Source of the DNA: Protea cynaroides
Lineage: Eukaryota > Streptophyta > Magnoliopsida > Proteales > Proteaceae
Direction: 5' to 3'
DNA length: 64,000 nucleotides
Assembly: GCA_028583415.1 (NCBI GenBank)
Contig: CM053265.1
Span: 29,274,653-29,338,652 of the forward strand
Both the position numbers and the translations under genes were made by a program. Below the pieces are notes generated by a model. The model worked only from the letters and a program-made list of their open reading frames with translations. It was not told the DNA's origin and did not search any database. Positions 54,181-64,000 of the stretch are shown here, in pieces; position 1 is the first letter of the stretch; each line of letters starts with the position of its first letter.

Positions 54181-55398
54181 GATGCAGTAAATTGATCCCG
54201 TATTTCAAAGGGTTATAATTTTTAGGGATATTTTCAGTATAACCATGCATGGAGTTGTAACCATCTGTGGTCCAAATATAACAAAAGGCATTGATGGTGT
54301 GGATTTTCTTAATTGGGTATGTAACACCATCTTTTACCTCCGGTATATGGCAAACAAAGATCTGTCTCTCCTCCTCCCCATATGGCAAACAAAGCTATCT
54401 CTCTGTTGAACGAAAAAGGGCAATTCCAGTGTGGTTACAAGTTTACAAATTTGGTGTAACCCAATCGTGATCAGACAGCAAAACCCATATTTTTATTGGT
54501 TTATTTGCGAGAGAAGGGTTTGATGTCGTAGGTATTTTTTTTTTCTTGTAAAATTTCGTGTCTTGGTATACGGTACATAAAAGGAATGGACACACACTCT
54601 CTCTCTCTCTAAACCCAAAACAATTTCTAGGAAGTTGCCATCTGCCAAGGACGGGCAAGCATCGATGGAATACTGTTCGCAATGGATGAGAGCCATAATT
54701 TTGTACTTGACTCTTCGTACTTGCTTTTCTCTGAAAGGTTGAGAGGCATGGTACCAGTGAAAATTAAGTCCAACCGTATAATTGGTGAACATCATCCCTT
54801 GGGGCGAAACAGCACCATCAAAGAAGCTAAAACCCTCTTTAGATTTAGATTTAGATTTAGATTTAGAGTCAAACTAAGATTGGAGTCCTGGGCATCCGTG
54901 TAGTTAGCCGAGAGACTCTGATTAAGTCAGTAATGGTGTCAATCCCTTCATATTGGATGCAATATTTCTGGCTTAGGAAAGATTCATTCAACCCTGAACA
55001 AATTACAATGCGACTTCTGCTAGGACTTGTCACATAATGGTTCTCCATACAAACCTCACTCCTGAGACTTACTTTGTCTATAGCCCAAAATCATTTGGTA
55101 GTTGATGTTGAAAACTGGTCTAGATGACTTGTATGCCTTGCTGTTTATATGGCATAACCGAATTGACCACGTATCAACCGACTTATCTTCGGTTATGGAT
55201 GAGATATGGATTAAACCTTGAAATCACAGTGAAAATCACTAAGGGGTGGACAGGGTAGGCCGATGGCCACTTTGATGATTAAGTTAGTCTTCAGATCAAG
55301 CAGTATGAAATATTAAAAAGAAAACATTTCTTTGTGAGTAGGGTAAGGTCTAAGTATAAGAGATTGGATGTCCAAATTATCCCTCCTCGTACCTTCAT
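54181..55398. other. Intergenic DNA without identified genes
   Basis: Contains (TC)n at 54598-54610 and a short (TTTAGA)n run at 54838-54867. The + frame at 54682-54903 has no known domain and its tail is this hexamer repeat. Confidence 0.45.
54838..54867 (+). repeat. (TTTAGA)5 hexamer run
   Basis: Five units, one base short of the plant telomere unit TTTAGGG and with A for GG; a simple repeat rather than an interstitial telomere. Confidence 0.85.
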
Positions 55399-57625
55399 TG
55401 TCACACCTCAAGTTCATGATTTGTAAAATTTAGAGTTGACTGAACCACACACATTTTATGTTCAGTCTAACCCAAAATCACCTAAGTGGTGCATGTCCAC
55501 ACTAACCAGACCATGACCAATGTCACAAATAATTATCAGAGTAAAATAAATAGCGAACATAAATAAGTCAACTGAGCTTCTAATGATACTTAAATTAAAT
55601 TAAATAATCATTGTATCAAGAGTTATTCTGGTCCAATCATCCACAACCATAAAATAAAACCATTCATAAATCCAGCCCTATAATACTAGGCCATCAAGTA
55701 ATACTATAAAATGAAACTAAAATAAGTAAATCAAAACAGAAGTTTTCTTCAGCCATCACAAATTGTCTTCCACTTTCTTTTACTCGAACACACACGCATC
55801 ACACTAATAGTCAGCATCTTGTGCATCTTCCTCCAGAAATTGAACATCTATGTGCGCCAAGGAAGAGACGACTGGGGCATCCACAAATCAGCTACTATGG
55901 TACCTACAACATCAGCTAAAAAGTTTGTGTACACCAGGGTGAGCTATCCAACTTGAGCTCGTGAAAAAACAGACAAACAAGTAAGGTTGTGTTTGGTATC
56001 ATTTTTGTTTTTGATTTTTGCTATTTTTTCAAAAAGTATTTTTGAAAACCATTTTTAATCAAAAATAAAAAGTCATTTGGTAACTACAATTAAAAATAGA
56101 TTGTAGAATGAAAAATAGATTTGGAACACCGGTGTCTAAAAGTAATTTTTATAATTTTTATCCATCTATAGCATACCAATAGATGGGTTCTTCAACTTGA
56201 TAAACAATAACTTTCCAGGATGCTCCATATCAGTGGGAAAAAAAAAGAAACCAAGCAAGAATAGAGGAGGTCCTCCGACCCTAACTGAATCTTCAATCCC
56301 AAAGGATCCTCCAGAGACTTCACAGAAATTAGAGCAATTAACGGCAAAAGGCAGAAGGGTCAATTTGGTTTTGCTTTAGAATCTGTATCTTTTGAGATAC
56401 AGTAGAAACAGAGAGCAAAGAGCCACGGAGAAGACGATGAATAGGATTCAGACTCCATTATAGTCGGATTGTAGTGGTCGGCAAGGTTGATTTGTGGGAT
56501 CTAGCCGTTGCCGAAATGTAGAGGAAAGCTATGTTGATGAAACCATACTTTCCTGTTGCGCAAGTACTTGTTAAGTTGCCTTCGTTTTCATTATGGCCCT
56601 AATAAATGGAAATTCCGTCAGAAACAAAGGTCCTCACTGAAGAGAGCATCATGAGCGTGAAGAAGAGAAGCAGAGCTTTGGCTCGACATCGGTTTTCCAT
56701 AGCTATGAACAGATTTGACTGCTGTGCTAAGGAATTCAAAGAACTTGGATTTAGGGTAGATTCTGTAGTGGAATCCTTGTTATGGGACAACGAAGGCCTG
56801 GACCCATGAGTTAATAATTTTGAATTTGACCACTGTTCGTGATATGATGAAGAAATTTAGAGAACATGCCATTAGTTTCCTGGCAATTGTGCTTGATGTT
56901 GACCCTTACTGGTTACAACAGGATAAAATTACAGAGCCACCAAAGGTTGCAAAAGGTCACCGGAGCATAAAATACAAGTGATGTTGTCGGATTGAATAGA
57001 TCAACAATGAACGCCTTTCAGTTCTTCGAACATGAGAGTTCAGTTCGTGGTCAAGGTTTTCTTGTGAGGGATAGGTTCTATTAGAAGCGGGTTTTACGTT
57101 TTTGCCCCCACTTATATAGCTGTTGGAGACAAAATACTCACATGCTCATTTAAGTTGCGCAAAAAGCAACAAAAATAATTTTTGGTCAAAAACCAAAAAG
57201 AGGTTGAGACCTCTTTTTTAATTTGAGTCTCTTTTTATTTTTTCTGACAAGAAATAGTAACAAAAAATAAAACCAAACACCTATAAAAATAAAAACTTGT
57301 CAGAAAAATAAAAACAAAAATGATACCAAACATAGCCTAAGTAAAATGCATGATAGATTTATTACACACAGCAATGCAAAAGTCTGGTACAATGTATACT
57401 AGTGCTAAGGTAAGGTTTGATCAAGTTCACCAAAGCTGGCCATAAGCCCCATGCACTGGAGATAATAGATACTCACCAGCCTGCACCGACAACCCTAGTG
57501 ATCCCACGCATCTCTTATACATACAGTGATAGGGCAAAGGTCTGACCAATGACCCTACAACAAACATTGCCAACACCTTCCCCTCCTCCCCCATTTATAC
57601 CAATACCTAACCCCTTGTTGACTAG
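55399..57625 (+). mobile_element. Diverged relative (F) of the TGTCAYAGC LTR family, split
   Basis: It starts TGTCACACCTCAAG and has the ACCAGGGTGAGCT block (55935) that in other copies reads ACGAGGGTGAGCT. It is interrupted by the Tourist-like element (55985-57337), continues at 57341-57625, and is cut by element E; related sequence resumes at 60746. Its end and target duplication were not found. Confidence 0.45.
55985..57337. mobile_element. Tourist-like (PIF/Harbinger) element carrying gene-like sequence (1,353 bp)
   Basis: TAA flanks (55982-55984, 57338-57340) and inverted ends GGTTGTGTTTGGTATCATTT and, on the other strand, GGCTATGTTTGGTATCATTT place it with Tourist/Harbinger. At 1.35 kb it is longer than usual MITEs. 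The middle (about 56170-56990) is less AT-rich and holds stretches such as KKRSRALARHRFSIAMNRFD that look like former exons of a host gene I cannot name. No transposase was seen. Confidence 0.8.
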
Positions 57626-60600
57626 TGTCATAGCCCATTCTAGGGAATCGGGCGATATCCGAGTTATCCACTAGACAACCCGAATCTTCCAACGATTGAC
57701 AATCAAAATGAACTACCAAACAAACCCATAGTCTACACATACAATATCCATAATAATTAACAATAGATAATCATAGAGTGGCAATGGAATCATAATGTAG
57801 AACAGATGTTTCTAATGTTATCAATACATAATATGTCTATTATGTCTTACAAACCATTTCATAAGTAATATTCATGTTACATATACCCCGTACTAAATAA
57901 CTAGAGTAAATCGGAATAAAATACTATAAATAGACCAAACCGCATCTATCTACAGACATCAAAATCATGAAAGCGAGGCACTGACTCAGGTCCCATAAAC
58001 ATAATCCTTATAGGTACAACTCTTGACATGACCCCTCAGTAGCCCTCTATCAAGAGTAGTGTCCTCTACATCAATAAGATCCATATCAGCCGTCATAGAA
58101 GAGGTACCTGCAACCAAAGCTAAAAAGATTTCGATATCAAGGGGTGAGCTCACATCCTTGCTCAGCGAGTAGTCAAGTATCAAATGCAATCTTATGCAAT
58201 AATTTATAAATGCAGTACAAAAGCAAATAAACAAGCAATTTGTGAGTGACAATCAAATGTGCATGCAATCATGGTTGGCCTATACCCGAGCTCAACCGAC
58301 CGTCATTGAACTCAAGATGAACCCAGATAATCAATGACACCGCTGATCTGAGCGACCCTCGATGATCAGTGGCTCGTTACTGGGTGAACCATCATTGATC
58401 CTGAACAACCCCTGCAGTGATCAATGGCCCCACTAATCCGAGCACCACTCAATGATCAGTGGCTTGTCTACCCGTTGCTAAAGCACAAGTCATTTGACCA
58501 AGTTGATGTAGGATGCATGAGAATATAATAAATAGGACTACACCCCAGCATAGATCCTTGTTCCACTCTAATGGACTGACCGTGTCCCCACTAAGGTGTA
58601 ACCGAGCACATGACCATGTATCCTGCTCCTATACGCTATATGATCATATACCCCACACACAATCACATCCATAACAATAATCACTCAACATGGCATGTGT
58701 ACGTAGTAAGTATAGCTATACTCAAGTAGGAATCTCCGTTCCACTCCAACGGACTGACCGTGTCCCCACTAGCGTATAGCGTGCCAACATGACCCGTGTA
58801 TTGTGCTCCCACATGCTATACATCCATCATACATGGTTTCAATAAGACTACACCCAGCAGAGATCCTCGACTCCCCACTCCCATGGTTTGTCATGCCTCC
58901 ACTAAGGTACAACCATTCCCAACGTGATTCATGAAGTCATCTATTACATGAACTACCATACATGGGTGGCATCCCAACAAAGAATCTCGGATCCCCACTC
59001 CCATGGATCACTATCTCTACTAAGATATCGACTTACCAATATAATATGTATGCTCATACTCCAATACGTTACACGCACCATCATACATGATTATGCACAT
59101 AAATGATATAAACAACTACTCCTTAAAGAGAACCCCAGATCCCCACTCCCATGGTTCACCGTGTCTTTACTAAGGTAACAACAACTATCAACATACATAG
59201 TTATAGTTATATGCAAATGCATGAATAGTTATAAAATTTATTGGATGATATGTTATAGTAAAATTAAATGCACACACAACAATTACATGCTCAAACTCTA
59301 TGTGACCCAACCCCTCACCTGTAGACACCAATGATGCTGAAGAACCTTGAAGCCGGCAAAAGGCTTCGTCCACTACCTGCGGTGTTTTACCTAATTAATT
59401 ATATAAGCTTCATCAGGTTAGTGAACATTTTTTTAAACCAGCATGGACTAGTCCTAGTATCCATGCATGGATCCCAAGATAGGTCGAGAAACGAAGGGTT
59501 GGTCTTCCTAACCATTACTAGGCTTATAAGTCAGAATAGACTGAATCGAAGGATAGAACCGATTGGTCATTCCTCTAATACGATAGGCCAGTTAAAACTT
59601 AGTCATTTCTTAACTATACTGGATCGGAGGATGAATAGGATGGTCTGTTATCCAGTAGACCATCCGCTTTATATCCACTTTATATAGTATGGTTCCAGTG
59701 GGGTTTTAGGAGGCTTTTTCGGGTGGTGTATCATCCGACACTACCTCCGGTTCATGCCGTCGGTACGAGACTCTGGTTGGTTCATTGTTCATAAGCTAAG
59801 GCATTGGCTTTGGCGAAGGCATGGTCTAAGCTACCTGGAGGATCGTACCTCTGGTTAGGTGGCTTCTATTAGGTGGCTCTAGTTAGGTGGCTCTTGTTAT
59901 GTGGCTTTGGTTATGTGGTTTCGGTTATTACTTGGTCTAATGAGCCAAGGCATTGCCCTGGAAGAGGACTGGTTTTTGTCAATTGGAGCTAGGGCCACTG
60001 CTAGCCCTCTGGTTTGTGCCTCTATTTCAAACCCAGAAGCCAAACACGAACCAAAGAAGGTTTAAACCTTCTTTGGGGAATGTTTTCCCCACCTGGTTTC
60101 CTTCACTCTATGTGGTGGGAAATATTCTCCCATCATATTTATACACAATGGGAGTTGTTTAGACCCCAATGATGTTTCCATTGATGGAGGGGATGATAAC
60201 CTAGGTTTTCTAGGTCAAACTCGATCTCCATTGATGGAGAGCAATAATAGTAAAGCTTCATCATGGTCTCACATGCATTCCCCATAAAAAATGGAAAGGG
60301 ATGAAGGAAGGGAACCTACCTCAAGGAGACTGGTGCTTGAGCTTGAGTTCCAAGCTTTCTCTCCTCTTTTCTTTCTCCTACTTTTACTCTCCCGGTTCCA
60401 AGAAGGAATTGAAGAGGCTTGAGGCCTCCTTTTATATAAATCAGGGAGAGAGAAAAGTTTAATCTCGTGTTCAACCGGTTGCTATCAATCGGATGATCGT
60501 TCATCCGGTTATGCCTCCAGTTGAGCTTAAAATAGACTTAGGCTTAGTTTTATGGGCCCAATTCTGTGGGGATGCTTCCTAGGCTACATTTATCTTCTCT

Positions 60601-60745
60601 CACATGTTCTACCATTACTAAGTGATCTAAGAAGTAGACCTCTACATCATATGGATGATCAAAAGTCAGGGTATCAAGTGTTGGCATAGTAAGACCTGAC
60701 ACAGAGGGATCCAAACTAGTGAGGATTCTGGGTGTGGGTTTTATA
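57626..60745 (+). mobile_element. Solo LTR-like element E (3,120 bp)
   Basis: It starts TGTCATAGCCCATTCTAGGG and ends GGGTTTTATA. The flanks ACTAG (57621-57625) and GCTAG (60746-60750) match at four of five bases. It has the same internal order as copies A-C: a repeat array (58545-59180), a block with CATCCGGT/CTCCGGT (59580-59770), a splice-like leader region and the terminal GGATTCTGGGTGTGGGTTT. No coding domain. Confidence 0.78.
58545..59180 (+). repeat. Diverged ~125-170-bp tandem units in element E
   Basis: Five units start near CCAGCATAGATCC, AGGAATCTCCGTTCC, CCAGCAGAGATCC, CAACAAAGAATC and AGAGAACCCCAGATCC (about 58552, 58725, 58855, 58975, 59125). Each carries a CCATGG/TCTAATGG segment and a GACCNTGTNTCC stretch. 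Confidence 0.7.
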
Positions 60746-62930
60746 GCTAGGGTTACATATATGGATCATTCCACTAACCAAGTCCTACGTGTCATCATAT
60801 GTATTTCTCCCACACTCCTAGTAGAAATCCCAGTCCGTTTATCACCCTAGACGCTGCCATCTCACTAGGGTATGAGAATAATACGTGTCAATGTTTACCA
60901 AGTGAGTTGGATCCCTCGGTCCTCGATCGTTTCACTACTTCTCACAAGGCACATTTAGCACACATTCACAACAATCATAATTAAATGCAAATGCATGCAA
61001 AAGTAGTTATTGGATGGCATGTTATCACAATCAATCAATGCAATACAGATATGAGCTTAGTCAGAAACACTCCATAAATTAAGTCAGGGGTTTTGTTTCC
61101 TCACTTGAGATATAATGGTTATTGCTATTTCCAATAAATGGGTTACTCTTGGTTACACACTTCTCATCTAGTGTATGAGTAAATCATTAGATACAATGTG
61201 TAGTATAATTAGCCTAATACAAGGTTTACTAGGACGGTTGCAACATTCAATTGCGATAGGGTCGAGGCCAGTGTCGCGGTAGGTTGTTTTCGGGAACCTT
61301 TCTATTTCAATTGATTGCCCATCTGCTGCTGCAGGTAGCATGACCGGTATCATGGCTAGTTATACCACAGAGACTTCCCGAATGCATCCAGTTGCAAATC
61401 CGTTGCATTTCTTGTGACCGATAGTCAAGACCGGACCTACCCTGAAGGGTTGGTCTGAGGATTTGCCTATCTGGATGCGTGGAACTTGCCTCCGAGAGCC
61501 CCTTCCAGATCCAGATTCCAACTACTAACTTCTGCTATGGAAATCCATTGATGGTTCTTTGGTCTGACGATATATGTAACTTTGCAATCCTATTTTAGGC
61601 TTTATGAGGTTAATTACCACCTAGACTAGGGTTTATTGTATTGATTCTTATAATGTATGGACTCGATGTATGACCTGTGCCCAAACCCATTACTGTTTGA
61701 CTATGTTGGGTATGTATCGGGTCTTCCCATGTGTAAACGTATCGTACCAAAACGACCAAAGGTGATGACTTAAACGTATCATACCGAAACAACCAAAGGT
61801 GATGACTTAGGCATGAGGGGACGCCAAGTTACTAAATTGAACCTCTTACATCATTAGAGAGTACCAAAGAGTGCTAAAAGATGTCTTGGACCCAGTCTAC
61901 ACGAACCCCAAGAGACTGGCATGCACGAACCTAAGCTGGCCAGCCAAACAGAAGGTCTGGCTAGTGACCAAGGTTTTGTGGTTGAACACCAACCATACGG
62001 TCCAGCTGCACCTCCAGCCGCAAACTAGATTGGTGATAGATTTGAATGAAGGTCCCACTGATTGGATTTGAACCTAGACACTCTCTCCCTGCATGGAAAG
62101 CCTATCACTAATGGTTTGAAGAAGGTAGGAATAGATGGAAATCCTTCCCTTTCCATTATGGGATCCTACACTTACCGATTTGAGCAAAGAGAGATTTTAT
62201 CCTCTATTCTCCCATTCAATCAATCAACCAAAAGAGATTGTGAGAAGAGCTCTGACGCACGAATTTGAGAGAGAGAACAGAGAGAGAAACTTGAGAGAAA
62301 GAGGAATCTTCCTCTGGTTACCGCACTAACAAGAAGGGAAGACAAGAGAGAAAGCTTTTCTCTGAGTACCGCCCAGCATAGAGAAAACGAGAGAAAGAAA
62401 AGAGGAAGAAAGAGGAGAGAAGGAGAACCAAACCTCTGAATCATCGACTGCGTGGTAGAGAACTTGGACATTGGAGGAGACGAATCCTTATAGGTATGAT
62501 TCCAACTCTAGGATCTAAGTTAATTAGTAGATCAAACTGATAATAACGGCTTAAGGATTTAAGGAGACGATGTCTCTTGTAAGTGTTGTAGTAATGGACT
62601 CTCAATAACTAAATCAGATGAAGAGATCAATGAATCCATCATTCCATGGCAGAGCCATGAGCGTATAGACTACTATTTACAGTTTAGAATCATAGACGGT
62701 GATGTATACAACACAAATAATGATGGGATTGAATCTTCGAAGAGTGAGAATAATTATTTTGGACTATACAAATATCCATGGAATGTTAGAGACCTTGGAA
62801 TGACCCTACAAGACTTGGATCATGGAACAAAGGAGGGATCCAAAAGTTTAAAAAGTCAGATCTGAAGCCAAAAACCAGATCTATTATCTTGGTTAAACGG
62901 ACAATAGAAATGGTATCCATAACCTAGGGT
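60746..62930. other. Intergenic DNA, partly continuation of element F
   Basis: 60746-61110 resembles the repeat part of the LTR family (TATGAGAATAATACGTGTCA). The rest has no identified gene; 62250-62440 is GA-rich (GAGAGAAA). Two ~37-bp tandem units at 61739-61813 share CCAAAGGTGATGACTTA. Confidence 0.4.
61739..61813 (+). repeat. ~37-bp tandem pair
   Basis: AAACGTATCGTACCAAAACG and AAACGTATCATACCGAAACA start two units that both end in CCAAAGGTGATGACTTA. Confidence 0.85.
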
Positions 62931-63560
62931 AGGAAACGAGTTTGGAGCTCAAACTCCTTATTCAGACAGTGAAAAATATGAAAAGCATGTCAGAAATGTT
63001 TGAAAACCATCGAACCATGTTTTGACATGTAGTTGATGGGATGTCCTACACAACTTGGCAGTCGAGACGTGCGGTTGATGTCATCAGCCGCATGCCATTC
63101 TGATAGCAGATCTCGGCCAAACTTGGCCAGTGACTTCCTAAAGTTTATTTTGAATTTATTAAGGGCTTAGAACCCAGAAATAGTATTCCTTTGATGCGAA
63201 ATCTATGGTACATCATTTATACCTGAGGTAAGTTTTGGTTTATAATATGAAACGACTAACCATGCTTTGCCTTTGTAATTTGAGACCATAAACCCAACTT
63301 ATAGGAGCTAGGGGACCCTTTTGGGGTGTCGACATTGTCAAACGATCATGTTTTGATTTGTGGTTGATGACATGTGTTGTATACATGGTGGTCAGACTGT
63401 GCAGTCGATGCCACGTGCCACATGTTATTTCGACCCCTGTTGTTGACCATTTTTGGTCAGTAGCTTTCTAGAATTTTTATAAGCCTGCTTATGGGCTTAG
63501 ATTTCTAAAATCTAATGTTGATGGACGTTCTTTGCATTGTTTTGATTAGACACCCTTTTA
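62931..63560 (+). repeat. Two diverged tandem units of ~320 bp
   Basis: Units at about 62985-63180 and 63335-63510 share ATGTTTTGA, GTGGTTGATG/GTAGTTGATGG, CTTGGCCAGTGACTT / TTTGGTCAGTAGCTT and a GGGCTTAGA end. No mobile-element ends were identified. Confidence 0.55.
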
Positions 63561-64000
63561 ATTCGTTGGTTAGCTTGTTGTTCATTACTTTAAATGTTTA
63601 GAACCTCCGGACAGCAAGTGTGGAACCTTAGGAACTAGTAGCTTGACTCCTTTGTGACGCTAGAACACCCTTGACTTCAATAGAAGAAGTCCTTCTTAGT
63701 ATTAAGGCTATAGAAGGTGACTTCTAACCAATGAGTGTGCTGTCTCATGGTGGCTAACCCACACTTCACTCACCTGGAATGGACAGCATGGTCATTATGC
63801 ATTAGAAGTTGTCCTTAGACTATGAGTAGTAGCAAGTCAAATAATGAATCCTTAGATGCTATGACATGATAGATAGATAGTAATGTTAGGCATGGATCAT
63901 CAATTAAGTAAATAATACTGTAAGGACCAGAATAATGAACTTAAAGAGAAACTATAATAATTTTATCAGATAGTATATTAATTAATTTTATTGCTTCTGA
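63561..64000. other. No feature recognised
   Basis: AT-rich sequence with short frames only; nothing with a coding or RNA signature on either strand. Confidence 0.5.

Noticed and set aside
54838..54867. Interstitial telomere
   Set aside because: The unit is TTTAGA, not TTTAGGG, and only five copies are present.
58545..59180. CRISPR array
   Set aside because: Units are long, diverged and spaced unevenly, and the same array is part of every solo-LTR copy in a plant genome.

Overview
The window is nuclear DNA from a seed plant with a large, repeat-rich genome. It has a plant receptor-like cytoplasmic kinase with GT-AG introns, Ty3/gypsy and Ty1/copia retrotransposons, LINE-1 remnants, hAT-like and Tourist-like MITEs, and blocks of plastid and plant-mitochondrial DNA. 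The species cannot be named from sequence alone. Two introns of about 25 kb around a 1.1 kb coding sequence would suit a magnoliid, another early-diverging angiosperm or another large-genome lineage (inference).

The only host gene I can support runs on the + strand from 959 to 53791. Six coding exons (959-1034, 1849-1961, 27817-28027, 28115-28352, 52775-52925, 53462-53791) join in frame into a 372-residue Ser/Thr kinase. It is most like the Arabidopsis At3g09010 group, the relatives of CRPK1, and all catalytic motifs are intact. Intron 2 is 25,855 bp and intron 4 is 24,422 bp; almost everything else in the window is what has landed in them or downstream.

Intron 2 (1962-27816): diverged tandem copies, a LINE-1 fragment, then a complete but dead chromodomain Ty3/gypsy element (3354-12248, target duplication AGGAC) that itself carries three insertions. 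Next comes the 3' part of another gypsy-like element, split by large solo-LTR-like insertions. LTR A (13116-15820, reverse) and LTR B (16130-24821) both have exact 5-bp target duplications. LTR B is split by a shuffled organelle-DNA block (16491-19425) and by a further family member, LTR C (19769-22813). A foldback element (about 25.84-27.12 kb) and a small Tourist-like MITE (27491-27774) lie before exon 3.

Intron 4 (28353-52774): two more foldback relatives (30.8 and 32.4-33.7 kb), then a decayed Tat-like Ty3/gypsy element (about 33.8-47.2 kb). Inside that element lie a mitochondrial insert with nad7 exon 1 (about 36.85-40.03 kb) and a 5'-truncated Ty1/copia element (about 41.4-45.7 kb). An unrelated solo LTR sits at 50305-51373 (target duplication GCACT).

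Downstream (53792-64000): a 3' UTR region with extreme homopolymers, a 1.35 kb Tourist-like element carrying non-TE, gene-like sequence (55985-57337), another ~3 kb solo-LTR-like copy, LTR E (57626-60745), and diverged tandem repeats to the end. The items most worth following up are the 2.7-3.1 kb solo-LTR family (four insertions, no internal region seen), the foldback family with ~430-bp arms, the mosaic organelle insert, and a kinase gene that appears intact despite two introns near 25 kb.
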